NCBI GenBank assembly: GCA_033002965.1
Contig: JAURVB010007680.1
Location: 1 to 64,000 of the forward strand
Direction of reading: 5' to 3'
Source: Piper betle
Taxonomy: Eukaryota > Streptophyta > Magnoliopsida > Piperales > Piperaceae
Length of the DNA stretch: 64,000 nt
This document shows, piece by piece, positions 33,852 to 45,762 of this stretch. The number at the start of each line of letters is the position of its first letter. The stretch's first letter is position 1. Below the pieces are notes generated by a model. It worked only from the letters and a program-made list of their open reading frames with translations. It was not told the DNA's origin and searched no databases. The position numbers and the translations under genes were made by a program.

Positions 33852-35453
33852 CACAGTCTTGGACCGTTTCCCATAGCCACATTTATAACACAAGAAAAGT
33901 AAAAAAGAAGTCTGCTTATTATCTGTTCACCACCTGAGTTGGTAGAAGAACCACCCTGTCATCTCTTAGTCTTTAATTCTAGCTGCTAACCTGCGGAGGA
34001 AATTCCGCATTAATGATTAAACTTTAAGCCGTATAATTAAATAAAATAACTCCATAAACTCCCTATCATTATCTATAATATTGACTGTTGTGACCATTCC
34101 AACATGTCCATTAGTTGGTTGATGGGTCAGTCCACCATATCCATCTATTGGCTGATAGGTCAGTCCATCATCTCCATTACCGGCTGGCGAGTCCAATCCT
34201 CCATGTCCGTTATCGACTGGTGAGTCCAATCAACCATGTCTGTAATTGTCTGGCATGTCCAATGTGCCATGTCCAATTTATTGGCTGATGGGTCAGTCCA
34301 TCATGTCCATTACAGGCTGGCGAGTCCAATCCACCACGTCTGTTATCGGCTGGTGAGCCCACTCCACCATGTCCGTAATTGGCTGGCGAGTCCAATCCGC
34401 CATATCCAATTTATTGGCTAATGGGTCAGTCCATCATGTCCATTACAGGTTGACGAGTCCAATCCGCCATGTCTGTTATCGGCTGGTGAGTCCACTCTAC
34501 CATGTCCGTAATTGGCTGGCGAATCCAATCTGCCATGTCCAATTTATTGGCTGATGGGTCAGTCCATCATGTCCATTACCGCTGGCGAGTCCAATCCACC
34601 ATGTCCAATTTATTAGCTGATGGGTCAGTCCATGATGTCCATTACTGGCTGGCGAGTCCAATTTGCCATGTCCGTTATCAGCTGGTGAGTCCAATCCACC
34701 ATGTCTGTAATTAGCTGGCGAGTCCAATCTGCCATGTCCAATTTATTGGCTGATGGGTCAGTCCATTATGTCCATTACCAGCTGGCAAGTCTAATCCACC
34801 ATGTCTATTATCGGCTGGTGAGTCCAATCCACCATGTCCGTAATTGGTTGGCGAGTCCAATCCGCCATGTCCAATTTATTGTATTATAGGCTTTCAGGCC
34901 CTTTCTGACATGTCTATTATTGAATTATGAAGGGCGTAGCCCATGTTGGACTGAGTAAATTCGTTGACCCTGATTGCACTCGGTGCATGGTGGTCGAATT
35001 TGGGCTCAGGTTGACTAGGTTGTCCAGAAGGGAAAATACAACATTTGAAATAATTTTACGGACCTGAAAATTTGGTGAAGAACCCGCAACTATCACAATA
35101 ATCCTAAAGTCTTCCCCTTTGTGTGTCAAATGTACTCACAACCTATCCAGAGGATGTTTCATTTAACAACAGAACTTTCCTTTATATAGAAGAATATATG
35201 TGGAATTCTAGATGTCATTATATTAAATTTTATAAATATGTGTGGAATTTAAAAAGTCATTATATTAAATTTTATAAAAAAGAACATAATTACTCATAAC
35301 TATATTTGTGTGATAAAGAAAGGTCAAAAACTATGAATGGGTTATAATTGATAAAATATTGATTTCTAAGAATTAATTTAATTAAATAATTGATTCATTT
35401 TAAGATTTACAAAACCCTAAATAAAATAACCTAATAATTTTAAGGGTTTTACA
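33852..35453 (-). mobile_element. C3 element 3' LTR (missing its outer ~215 bases)
   Basis: Enters at 'cccacagtcttggaccgtttccc', equivalent to 39618, and ends gggttttaca at 35453. It pairs with 39412-41233: both lack the cassette and share 'ggacctgaaaatttggtgaagaaccc'. Contains the long minisatellite 34103-34880. Confidence 0.88.
34103..34880. repeat. 33-bp minisatellite with 133-bp higher-order unit
   Basis: Monomers of 33 bp, with one 34-bp variant ('aatttattggctgatgggtc') recurring at about 34275, 34407, 34541, 34607, 34740 and 34873. Spacing is 133, 133, 67, 133, 133, i.e. four monomers per higher-order unit with one half unit. Open frames of 60-76 codons on both strands result from the 33-bp period and end about once per higher-order unit because 133 is not a multiple of three. 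Confidence 0.93.
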
Positions 35454-35725
35454 ATCTCACCAGCTTGGAAATTTTCATCCTCGAAACTATAATAGGGTAT
35501 ACGGAAAAAATTACTCATTCAATATCCTATCTTAGGCATGTCTTTCTTTATGAGTAAGTATAGCTCTATGGACGTTAATTTAAATATCTTCACATATTTT
35601 TCCACAGTTTTTACAATCTCCCCAACTTAGAAATATTTTGTCCCCGAAATATTATAACGGCGAACAAAAACTAAGAATTAATTATTTATTCAGTATCGGT
35701 GCATGCTCCTACAATCATAAGAATC
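35454..35725 (-). other. Two successive polypurine tract/LTR-end junctions
   Basis: atctcaccagctt at 35454 follows the LTR end. After ~150 bases resembling the C2 internal region ('tatagctctatggacgtta' as at 26353), a second terminus (tttttaca, ending 35615) and second polypurine complement (35616-35628, atctccccaactt) occur. The true C3 internal 3' untranslated part follows, up to the pol stop codon at 35726. Confidence 0.75.
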
Positions 35726-35947
35726 TTATGCCACAAATAGGCTTGGGTATTTCTTTGTCATCTCTTGCTCAGTATCCGAGGTAGCTTCCTCTGATCCCTG
35801 ATTTCTCCATAATACATTTACCAAAGGGATTTCCTTGTTCCTGAGTGTCCTAATTTCTCTTGCCAAAATGCGAATCGGCTTTTCCTCATATGTTAAATTT
35901 GGTCGTAATTCTAATTCTTTAAAGGTTGTGATTATATGATCTTCGTC
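35726..35947 (-). pseudogene. Chromodomain at the C-terminus of chromovirus pol
   Basis: On the minus strand, ELELRPNLTYEEKPIRILA leads to LRNKEIPLVNVLWRNQGSEE and ends at KKYPSLFVA with a TAA (35726-35728). This is the integrase-linked chromodomain of the Tekay-type plant chromoviruses. In the family it guides integration to particular chromatin. It is separated from the upstream integrase tail by one in-frame TGA (35948-35950). Confidence 0.88.
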
Positions 35948-36295
35948 TCATACATATTTCTTTAGCATTGACACATTGAAAACATTGTGTATTCCAGCTA
36001 GGCTTGGTGGTAATGCTAATCTATATGCACAATTTCCGACTCGATCGAGGATTGAGAACGGTCCTATGAATCTTGGTTTCAACTTTCCTGATGTTCTAAA
36101 TCTGATCACCCCCTTCGTAAGAGATGTCTTTCGGTACACAAACTCCCCAACTTGGAACTCTAGGTCCTTCCTTCGAGTATCAACATAACTCTTTTGTCGA
36201 TCCTATGCTGTCTTAAGCCTTTGTTGAATGAGTTTCACCTTTTCAGTTGCTTCCCTCGCCATCTCTGGCCCAACTATAACCGCTTCGGTAAACTC
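35948..36295 (-). pseudogene. Integrase C-terminal region
   Basis: Contains GKLKPRFIGPFSILDRVG, NCAYRLALPPSLAGIHNVF and NVSMLKKYV, the conserved GPY/F-type tail of gypsy integrases. Upstream (36290-36140) is EMAREATEKVKLIQQRLKTA, interrupted by a stop before DRQKSYVDTRRKDLEF. Confidence 0.9.
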
Positions 36296-36720
36296 TTACC
36301 AGCATGATGGTGATTGGCAGGGCCTACTGTATAAGGCTTCAAATGGTGCCATCCTTATACTGGCCTGGTAAGAGTTATTATAGGTGAATTCAGCCAAGGC
36401 TAAATGTTTCTCCCAATCTCCTTCCCAGTCAAGAATGCAAGCTCTTAACAAATCCTCCAAAGTTTGAATGGTCCACTCACTTTGACCATCAGTTTGAGGA
36501 TGATATGCTGTATTTAGCATGATTTGGGTCCCATAGCTTTTTGGAAAGCTTCCAAAAATGTGAAGTGAATAGGGGATCTTTGTCAGAGACTATCTCTTTT
36601 AGAATCCCATGCTGCCTGACAATGTTATTGACATATAATTCTGCTAGGTATTCTGTCATCCTTAATTTTGTGGGGATGAAATAAGCTGCCTTGGTCAAAC
36701 GGTCCACAACCACCCATATG
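36296..36720 (-). pseudogene. Integrase catalytic core, frameshifted
   Basis: The first catalytic Asp lies in VVDRLTKAAYFIPTK (near 36700) and the second in SDKDPLFTSHFWK (near 36580). After a frameshift around 36500, AYHPQTDGQSEWTIQTLEDL carries the catalytic Glu, followed by LALAEFTYNNSYQASIRMAP. All DDE residues are present but not in one frame. It would insert element cDNA into the chromosome. Confidence 0.92.
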
Positions 36721-36992
36721 GAGTCATGCTTCTTCTGAGTCTTTGGGAGCTTTGCAATAAAGTCGTATATGACACACTCCCATTTTCAGGTTGGTATTTC
36801 TAAAGGTTGTAATAGTCCCCCAGGTAGTTGATGTTGGGCTTTGATCTGTTGGCAAGTCTGACACTTGGAGACAAAATCCACAACATCCCTCTTCATCCCA
36901 ATCCACCAGTAGATTTGCTTTATATCCCGATACATTTTAGTAACTCCAGGGTGTATCGAGAACTTTGAGCGATGAGCCTCTTCCAAGATATT
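36721..36992 (-). pseudogene. Integrase zinc-binding (HHCC) domain
   Basis: EEAHRSKFSIHPGVTKMYRD supplies the two His and DFVSKCQTCQQIKAQHQ the two Cys. Intact frame 36986-36786; the joint to the catalytic core is out of frame. Confidence 0.9.
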
Positions 36993-37735
36993 TCACCTCA
37001 GTGCATCATCCTTGGGTACACACAACTTTCCTCTAAATCTGATCACACTATTGGAATCAGCTACAATGTCAGGAGTCTTGGCCAACATTTCATTTAGCTC
37101 CTCATCACCCATTTGTGATAGCTTAACCCGATCGACTAAATCAATGGAAATAACCAGATTTGCCAGTAACCCTATTAATCGTTCCACAGGATTGATAGCC
37201 ACCACTTTTGCTGACATGGCCCAAAGTCTAGCTAGCTGCTGACCTTTGTCCACCTTGTCCTTCTGACTCAACGCATCGGCTATCACATTTGTTTTCCTTG
37301 GATGATATAAGATTTGGAAGTCGTAGTCCTTCAAATAGTGTATCCACCGCCTCTGTCGAAGTTTAAGGTCCTTTTAGGTAAAGATATATTTCAAACTCTG
37401 ATGGTCAGTGAAGACTTTGTACTGGGCTCCTCCATACAAGTAGTGTCTCCAAATCTTCAGTGCAAAAACTACTGCTACCAATTCCAAGTCATGGGTTGCA
37501 TAATTTTACTCATGAATTTTCAATTAACGAGAGGCATAGGCCACCCCTTTACCTCCCTGCATAAGGACACATCCTAAACCCAACGGGGATGCATCACTAA
37601 AGACTATGAATCCTTTATTACCATTTGGCAGTGCCAAGACTGGTGCAATTGTTAGACATCTTCTTTAGAAACCGGAAACTTTCCTCACACATATTACTCC
37701 ATTCGAACTTAACGCCCTTCCTTGTGAGTTTGGTC
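36993..37735 (-). pseudogene. RNase H domain and linker
   Basis: On the minus strand: GLGCVLMQGGKGVAYASR (about 37580-37530), [30 protein letters not shown], and after a stop QRRWIHYLKDYDFQILYHP followed by KTNVIADALSQK (37334-37250). RNase H removes the RNA template. Stops at about 37512, 37500 and 37375 break the frame. The C-terminal linker up to 36993 stays open. Confidence 0.9.
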
Positions 37736-38420
37736 ATTGGTGATGCCACTAAGGAGAAGTCTTTAATGAATTTCCTTTAGTAACCCACTAAACCAAGAAA
37801 ACTTCTGATGTCAGTGACTGACTTGGGTTGTGGCCAATCAGTGACTACTTTCACTTTCGATGGATCCACTACAACTCCAGCCTTTGAGATTATATGACCA
37901 AGGAAATTTACCTCCTTTAGCCAGAAGTCGCACTTTGAGAGCTTGGCGAACAGCTTATTCTCTCTCAACACTTGAAGGGTAATGGATAGGTGCTTCACAT
38001 GCTCTTCTTCATTATTTGAATAGACCAGAATGTCGTCCACAAACACAATGATAAACTTGTCCAAATATTCGTAGAGGCCGTGTTCATAAGTGACATAAAG
38101 GCTGTTGGTGCATTTGTTAGACCAAAAGGCATAACCAAAAACTCATAATATCCATACTAAGTTAGGAAAGCTGTTTTTTGTATGTCTGACTCCTTTACTC
38201 GCAGCTGGTGATAACCAGACTGCAAGTCTATCTTATAAAATATTTTGACTGTTTTTAGCTGATCAAACAAGTCATCAATCCTCGGTAAGGGGTACTGATT
38301 CTTGACTGTCACTTGATTAATTTTTCGATAGTCAATACACAGCCGAAGTGATCCATCTTTCTTCTTCACAAAAAGAATAGGGGCTCCCCAGGGTAAAGTA
38401 CTTGGTCTAACGAAGCCTAC
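37736..38420 (-). pseudogene. Reverse transcriptase domain
   Basis: [53 protein letters not shown] (38369-38157), a frame break at 38150-38065 covering the PFGLTNAP region, then [16 protein letters not shown] with the catalytic Asp pair and FLGHIISKAGVVVDPSKVK, SFLGLVGY (38064-37777). All landmark motifs are present. Very similar to 2972-3640. Confidence 0.93.
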
Positions 38421-38708
38421 TTACAACAACTCTTCTAGTTGGCTCTTTAACTCCTTGAGTTTTGCTAGAGCCATGCGGTATGGTGTTTTAGAAATTTGTG
38501 TTATTCCAAGTGCTAGGTCAATGGCGAACTCCATTGCCCACTTAGGAGGTAACCCTAGAAGTTCGTCTGGGAATACATCGGGAAACTCCGCTACCATAGG
38601 AATCATGAACTCTTTGGGTTTTGACTCAGACTCAACTAAGTTAGCTAACAAGGCTTTACAACCCTCACCAAACAACTTGACGTCGATGGAATGTGGTTTT
38701 TTTTCCAT
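38421..38708 (-). pseudogene. Pre-RT linker of pol (protease absent)
   Basis: KPHSIDVKLFGEGCKALLAN, then AEFPDVFPDELLGLPPKWAM and PYRMALAKLKELK. In complete relatives this stretch follows the aspartic protease. Here it is fused almost directly to a truncated gag, and no DTG/DSG protease motif occurs in between. Confidence 0.85.
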
Positions 38709-39255
38709 GGATTTCCACCAGTAAGATGTTTCCTCCTAAAGCATGCATGTTGCCAACCTTACTTGATGGCGGTGGGGCACAGACAGAGCCTTAAATGCTT
38801 TTTGGTAATGTCAATCCAGCTCTCTGCCTTCATTGGATCGATCCCTCCAATAAATACCTCAGCTCTAATCGTCCTGAATATTTCCACAGTGTAGCGGTCA
38901 TTATCATCAACCTCTGGCGGCACCACTTGTCAGATTACCGGTGGCACTAGGTTTAGACGCTCCCCTTGCTCACCCAGGTTTGCTAACCCTACCCACCCTT
39001 GGGCACTCCTCTGACCACCATCTGGGGTGATTCTGAGACCCGTTGCCGAGTTTGAGGCTCCATGCCCTGCTACCACTCCCGGTAACTACTGAACAATATT
39101 TTGAACCACAGAATTTGTATTTTCTGAAGCCTCCGCCAGTCCCTGTATGGCCGTCAGGATCTGAGCCAATACATTCTCGGTGTTGCATTGGGCGGAGTAG
39201 CTCGGTTTGACTATCTACAAGTGCCTCCCATCTAAAACGTCGAACCATCAAGGTT
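38709..39255 (-). pseudogene. Gag N-terminal remnant
   Basis: Sense order: a start region at 39251; ENVLAQILTAIQGLAEASEN (frameshifted); VVPPEVDDNDRYTVEIF and FIGGIDPMKAESWIDI near 38830-38890; then HQVRLATCML and SYWWKSM, the usual ATYML..WW block, where the deletion joins the pre-RT linker. The later part of gag, including the CCHC knuckle, is missing. Confidence 0.82.
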
Positions 39256-39397
39256 CATTAGTTTTTTTTTCAGTTATGATTTAGGTTTCTTAGCAAATGA
39301 ATTTGTCAATTAATAACACAATACAATGGGAAAAGATAATTATTGGACTTTTTAACAAGGTACTTAAGTCATAAAATGTGAGCTAGCGGGAAACCGT

Positions 39398-39409
39398 GCT
39401 TTGATACCA
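39398..39409 (-). other. C3 element primer-binding site
   Basis: The minus strand reads TGGTATCAAAGC, one base off the standard initiator tRNA-Met site, two bases from the LTR edge at 39412. Confidence 0.9.
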
Positions 39410-39411
39410 CA

Positions 39412-41233
39412 TGTAACGACCCGTCATGTTTCACGATATTGTAGTCCTTGCTAACCAAGTGTTACTTAAAATTTAACAAAACCAACCCTATAATGACCGG
39501 TCCTAACTGGACCAGGTGTTACTTAAAAGGTTACATGAATAATATAAAAGCAAATAAGCCTAGCATTTCTAACTCAAAAGAACTTATGTTTCAAATGACA
39601 ATGTATGAAATAATCATCCCACAGTCTTGGACCATTTCCCATAGCCACATTTATAACAATAGAAAAGTAAAAAGAGAAGTCCGCTTATTATCTCTTCACC
39701 ACCCTGTCGTCTCTTAGTCTTTAGTTCTAGCTGCTAACCTGCGGAGGCAATTCCACATTAGTGATTAAACACTAAGCCGTATATTTAAATAAAACAAGTC
39801 CATAAACTCCCTATCATTATCTATAATATTGGCTGTTGTGACCATTCCAACATGTCCATTTATTAGCTGATGGTTCAGTCCACCATGTCCATTAGTTGGC
39901 TGATGGTTAGTCCACCATGTCCGTCTATTGGTTGATGGGTCAGTCCATGTTGTCCATTACCGGCTGGCGAGCCCAATCCGCCATGTCCGTTATCGGCTGT
40001 GAGTCTAATCTACCATATCTGTAATTGGCTGGCGAGTCCAATCCGCCATGTCCAATTTATTAGCTGATGGGTCAGTCCATCATGTCTATTACAGGCTGGC
40101 GAGTCCAATCCACCATGTCTGTTATCGGCTGGTGAGTCCATTCCACCATGTCCATAATTGGCTGGCGAGTCCAATCTGCCATGTCCAATTTATTGGCTGA
40201 TAGGTCAGTCCATCATGTCCATTACCGGCTGGTGAGTCCAATCCGCCATTTCTATTATCAGCTGGTGAGTCTAATCCACCATGTCCGTAATTGGCTGACG
40301 AATCCAATCCTCCATGTCCAATTTATTGGCTGATGGGTCAGTCTATCATGCCCATTACCGGCTGGCAAGTCCAATCCGCCATGTCCGTTATCAGCTAGTG
40401 AGTCCAATCCTCCATGTCCGTAATTGGCTAGCGAGTCCAATCCGCCATGTCCAATTTATTGGCTGATGGGTCAGTCCATCATATTCATTACCGGCTGGCG
40501 AGTCCAATCCGCTATGTTCATTATCGGCTGGTGAGTCCAATCCACCATGTCCGTAATTGGCTGGCGAGTCTAATCTGCCATGTTCTTTATCGACTGGTGA
40601 GTCCATGTCCGTAATTGGCTGGCAAGTCCAATCCGCCATGTCTAATTTATTGTATTATGGGTTGTTAGGTCCTTTCTGACATGTCAATTATTGGATTATG
40701 AATGACATAACCCATGTCAAACTGAGCCAATTCCTTGACCCCAGTTGCACTCGGTGAATGGTGGTTGAATCTGGGCTCAGGCTGACCAGGTTGTCCTCAA
40801 GGGCCTAAAGGGAAAATACAATATTTTAAATAATTATACGGACCTGAAAATTTGGTGAAGAACCCGCAAATATCACAATAATCCTAAAGTCTTCCCCTTT
40901 GTGTGTCAAATGTGCTCACAACCTATCTAGAGGATGTTTCATATAACAACAAAACTTTCCTTTATATAGAAGAATATGAGTGGAATTATAGAAGTCATTA
41001 CATTAAATTTTATAAATATGTGTGGAATTTAAGAAGTCACTATATTAAATTTCATAGAAAAGAACGTAATTATTTATAATTATATTTGTTTGATAATGAA
41101 AGATCAAAAACTATGAATGGGTTATAATTGATAAAATATTTATTTTCAAGAATTAATTTAATTAAATAATTGATTGATTTTAAGATTTACAAAACCCTAA
41201 ATAAAATAACCTAATTATTTTCAGGGTTTTACA
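39412..41233 (-). mobile_element. C3 element 5' LTR
   Basis: 1822 bp, TGTAACGACC to GGGTTTTACA. Contains 'catgtttcacgatattgtag' near the edge, the minisatellite 39851-40655, 'tcctttatatagaagaatatg' and an AT-rich end. It lacks the cassette present in the solo C3 LTRs. Right of 41233 the host D LTR resumes. No exact target duplication could be tested because the other LTR lacks its outer end. Confidence 0.9.
39851..40655. repeat. 33-bp minisatellite, second LTR of the C3 element
   Basis: Same monomer and 133-bp higher-order unit (landmark 'aatttatt(g/a)gctgat' at about 40053, 40187, 40320 and 40453). The monomer order differs in detail from 34103-34880, so the paired LTRs have changed independently. 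Confidence 0.92.
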
Positions 41234-43548
41234 ACCAGCACCTTCCCCCATCCTCCCCTCTACTGATTGAGCACAGCTTGTCCCGTTGGACCCGATTGCC
41301 CCTGTTCACATCCTTCAAACCACATCGCATCTTCCTACCCGACCCTGTTCACTACTTTACCAACCCATTTTCCTGCATGTGTCCATGTCCACGTCCATCA
41401 ATCTAGACCAGCCTAGCCGACCCAGCCCTCCAATTTATTTAACATGGACCAAGTTGTCTTTGCCTGACTCGGTTCCGTTTAGTTCACTTAACAATGTTCA
41501 GCTCATTTTCAGCCAATTTTTGGCTGTTTTTCAACTATTTTCGATAATTTGAGACACCTTACATCATACGCATATTCACACTATTTAGTATATTTTAACA
41601 TTATGAGTATTTTTTATTTGTTTATTTATCTATTTATTTATTCATTATTGTTTATTTATTTTTAATTATATGTTTATCGTATATGATGAATGTTTACATA
41701 ATTATTTTTTTTAATGATAAATTTACTTATTATTATTAGTCTTATTTATGTTTACTAAATTGTATATATTTCTATATTTATTTATTTATTTATCTATTTT
41801 CTCATTGCATGTATGTTATTATTTATTTGTATTTAATTATGTATTCCATATTAGTTAGCTATGATGCTATTATTGTTCATGATTAATTAATATTAACTAT
41901 TTATTTATTTATTTATCAAATGATGGTGTATTTTTTTATTTAATTCTTTATATGTTTACTAGCACGAATATAAGTGATATTTACTCATGATTAGCCGTGT
42001 AATTATATAGTATAGTGATATTATTATTTTATGATTAGAGCATTATTTATTTTTTGGTGTTTATTATTTATCTAATTATCGTGAATGTATTTATTATTTA
42101 ATATTTAGTTATTTTTTCATTATGTCTCAATTTGCGTGTTGGATGTTTAGTTGTAGGTTTATTTAGTATTGTTTTCTTCATTATGATGTATTGATAATGT
42201 GAGCACACACCACGGGCATGCATTATATAGAGATATCAGTATTGTACTTAGTAGTTGTTTTCGATGTATGTTTCGGAGTCCGAGCTCGCTGTAGATGAGA
42301 CGTCACTCTTGGAGCTTGGACCATAGGTCTGTTAGGACTCTTCTTATCTTTATCATTATAGTTTATTGTGGATTTGATTTATAGATCATAGGACATGTTA
42401 AATGGCTCTTTTATCGGATCTCACTTAACACGGGTCTTAGACATATTTTACTTTCAGAATTAATAACCCTCGAGGATGAGATCCCTCGAGTGGTTTTTGA
42501 ACTAAGATCCACCGCAAGTTACCTTCGTGATTATATAAGTCCCTTCCTAGGCTTATATATAATTTTATCTACTTTATAGTGAGACAAGGGATGGTAAAAC
42601 TGACTTACACGTACCATTTGCTGGTGCACGTGCTAGTCACTATGGGCTCCGGATTAGTGAGAGGGTTGTTCAATTCCCAAGGGATCCTAACAACTCCACG
42701 TTTTGAGTTTCCTCACACCCAGAGAAATGTAGAGGTTTATGGGATATTTTAGTACGGCGCACGTCTAGGCATGTGATTTAAAAGGGTATTAAAGACCACT
42801 GCCTGAAAGTACTTGGCCTTCGTGGTCAGGTCCGGACATATATGGAGGTAATGAGAGAGATTAGGATATAGTGGTATGTCCAAGGGAATAGAAAAAAATG
42901 AGAAAAATATCGAGAGAGGCATGAGTAGAACGTTTTTGTCCGCTCTTGCAACGTTTTCGGTAATTCAAGAACCTCTATATTAGTTGTGATGCAAATTTAC
43001 ATGATTTAGCATGATTAGATGTTATGATTATTTTTCTTTATTTATTTATTTTTATTTATATGTTTATCATATATGATGAATGTTTACATGAATATTTGTT
43101 ATTATTAATATTATATTTATTTATGAATAGTAGTCTTATTATGTTTACTAAATTGAATATATTTATTCATATATTTATTTATTTATTTATTGTTATGTGC
43201 ATATCATTATTTATTTGTATTTAATTATGTATTCTTGTATTGTATGACTATGATATTATTAATATTTATGATTAATGAGTATTAACTATTTGTTATTTAT
43301 TTATTTATTTATTGAATTATTATATATCTATTTATTTTTTTATATGTTTACTAACACAAGTATATACATGTTTAATCGTATATCTATATTTGTATATTTA
43401 TATACATGTTTACTCTAATATTTACATGTGTTTACTTGTATATTTATATAATATAATTATATTATTATTTTATGATTAGAGTATTATACATGTTTATGTA
43501 TTTATTATTTATATAATTATCTATGAGTACATTTTCTTGTTTACTTAC

Positions 43549-43588
<40 letters not shown>

Positions 43589-43984
43589 GTCTCAATTTTC
43601 ATGCCACATGTTTAGTTATATGTTTGTTAGCATTGTTTTCATTATTATGATGTATTAGTTATTTTTTGGACCAATAACATTCGTTACTGAAGTTTTTCAT
43701 ATAATATATGTAGGTCTTGTAAATCCTGAGTTGACTTTGGTGGGAGGACAGATAAATGTCACACACACTTGAGCTCAGTGCAATTATTTTCTTTCGTACT
43801 TTTATTAATATTTGATGTGTTTTGACTCATATTTAACAATTTCTTCCATTCTCATGATACTACGATGGTTATTTCGATATATTTTGTCGATCGAGCCTTA
43901 CAGACTAACAACTTTAAATATGACTCGACTTGATCGTAACATTTTTTATTCGATTCTCAAGTAAACCGAAATAGGGGTGTCACA
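41234..43984 (+). mobile_element. D element 2 5' LTR, remainder, internally duplicated
   Basis: Continues the C-rich tract, 'gataatttgagacacc', and the TTTA-rich middle, then the 'cgaggatgagatccctcgag' and 'gttttgagtttcctcacacccaga' blocks to about 42930. At 42931-43984 the sequence steps back to 'ttcggtaattcaagaacctctatatta', repeats the TTTA-rich middle, skips to 'ttttttggaccaataacattcg', and ends GGGTGTCACA at 43984. So it is a composite of two LTR copies. Confidence 0.78.
43552..43588. repeat. (TTA)n microsatellite
   Basis: About twelve units in the D LTR. The equivalent spots at 42100 and 55600 are much shorter. Confidence 0.9.
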
Positions 43985-44670
43985 AATTTGGTATCAAAGC
44001 CATGTCTTGGTCGATTGAGATGAAAGATTTTTGTTTTGAACCAAGTGTGTGGTGCTATCCTTAGCCAAGCCGACAGGTATTTCCTTTGATCTTTTCTTAG
44101 AATTTCAGATTATGTGCTTAGTCAGACCAGAGTAGTGCATATTTTAAGTGTTAACGGTTTGAGAAGTTACGAGATGTATATGTGATTATGATTTCAGTAG
44201 ATATCAGCATCGATCTCACAGGCATGTCATAATAAGCTAAAAGACATGCCTTCTCTTTTATTGTACCAAACATTTGAACTACTTAGAGTGTTCACACATT
44301 CAATGAGCTGAAGTTGAGACAAATAGTGACCAGGAGTATTTGGAGCACTAGGGACATTGGAGTACTTGGGACATGGTTTATATTGTAAGATGGAGTTCTT
44401 AAAGATGACCAATAGAAGGAGTGGAAGTATGAAGACACTGACAAAGTTAGTTGGTGCATGAGTTGGACCACCATGTGCCCTAGATAGATCCATTAGGCAT
44501 ATTATGAGGCCTACTTTGGAGAAATTGGACCTTCAAACATATCCTTGTATATGAAGGATGTGGGTATGACATGGGGCCACTAGAGTACATGGAGCACAGA
44601 TGAGAGTTTAGATAGATGACTTGACATAAACCAATTTCAGCTGATAGCAGTGGATGAGGATGAGTAGTGA
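43985..44670 (+). mobile_element. D element 2 internal region, left part
   Basis: Primer site TGGTATCAAAGC at 43989-44000. 'catgtcttggtcgattgagatg' and later blocks match 27437-28090. No coding sequence. The A element is inserted at AGTGA (44666-44670). Confidence 0.85.
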
Positions 44671-45731
44671 TGTAACACCCCATTCTGGTTCACCCGTGAA
44701 CCGACCCAAAAATATCACTGGCAACTGAACCATTCGCCAAACTACGTGATTTGGTTAAGTCGACCTGGATCTCCCCTCGGTGTATTAAAATGATAGTGCA
44801 AGTATATAATGCATGAATGGGATGCTTGGGTTCTAACGTAGCCCTACATGCATGCCATGAATGTGATTATGCGCAGATAGAATATTCGTGAAAACAGGTT
44901 CGAGAATAAATAATATTTAAATAAAATAAAATAAAATAGATCGAGTCTTTCCTAAAAGTGCAATAATAAATATTTATATCAACATAATTCCAAAATATGA
45001 CATTTTTAATTCACTTTCATTCTAGTTTTGTTCTACAGGCTGAACATTCATAGCATGTCACAAAATAATCTAAAACAATCTCATCATTCGCACAGTTTAG
45101 CAATCATCATTTCCATTCATTACGTGAGGCAGGTACATGTGTGAATGACTTTGCTACTCCTCCGCAATCCTGACAGTGCTCAATCCTCAAAATTCTCACC
45201 TATATAAATCATAGAAAACTATCAGCAACAAGTGTTACCGGTCTAGAAAATAACAAATATCAAACTAGCATAGGAGAGCTGACCCACCTGTTGAATAAAA
45301 ATCTTATATATTTCTCAAGAGCTCTCACAAGGGCAATAATGGGAGCAATCGCCCTCAAGCGGCAGCGTCCCCTTTCCATAATCTTCGCTTTCCATAGATT
45401 TTTTTCCCCTGCCCTTCAAACTATCCCTTTTCACATCAAAATCCTTCTCTGTCATCTCAACCCTCTACATCCTCTGTACTACTCCAATCCCTGAGTACAG
45501 AGACCGAGTACTTTCAGACATGTGCCTTCAGTACCCTTTTTCACCATAAGTCTAGACATGCGCTGCACAGCAGTACCTGTAAACCTCCACACTTCTCCAT
45601 TTTTTAGGAACGCAAAGGTGGAGTTATCAGGATCCCTTGGGAATGGAGTGGACTCTCACCAGTTCCAGAGCCCACTTCAACAAGCACACGCCCTATCTCA
45701 AGACGTGGTCATCAGTTTCCTCCATCACACA

Positions 45732-45762
<31 letters not shown>

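Noticed and set aside
34103..40655. Regularly spaced repeats resembling a CRISPR array or a repeat protein (SPADNGHGGLD-type frames)
   Set aside because: Monomers are contiguous with no unique spacers, the setting is a plant LTR, and the frame is lost every 133-bp unit. It is a minisatellite.
43024..43224. Hydrophobic 66-codon frame as a membrane peptide
   Set aside because: It arises from TTTA/ATTT repeats of the D LTR, which translate into Phe/Leu/Ile/Tyr runs.
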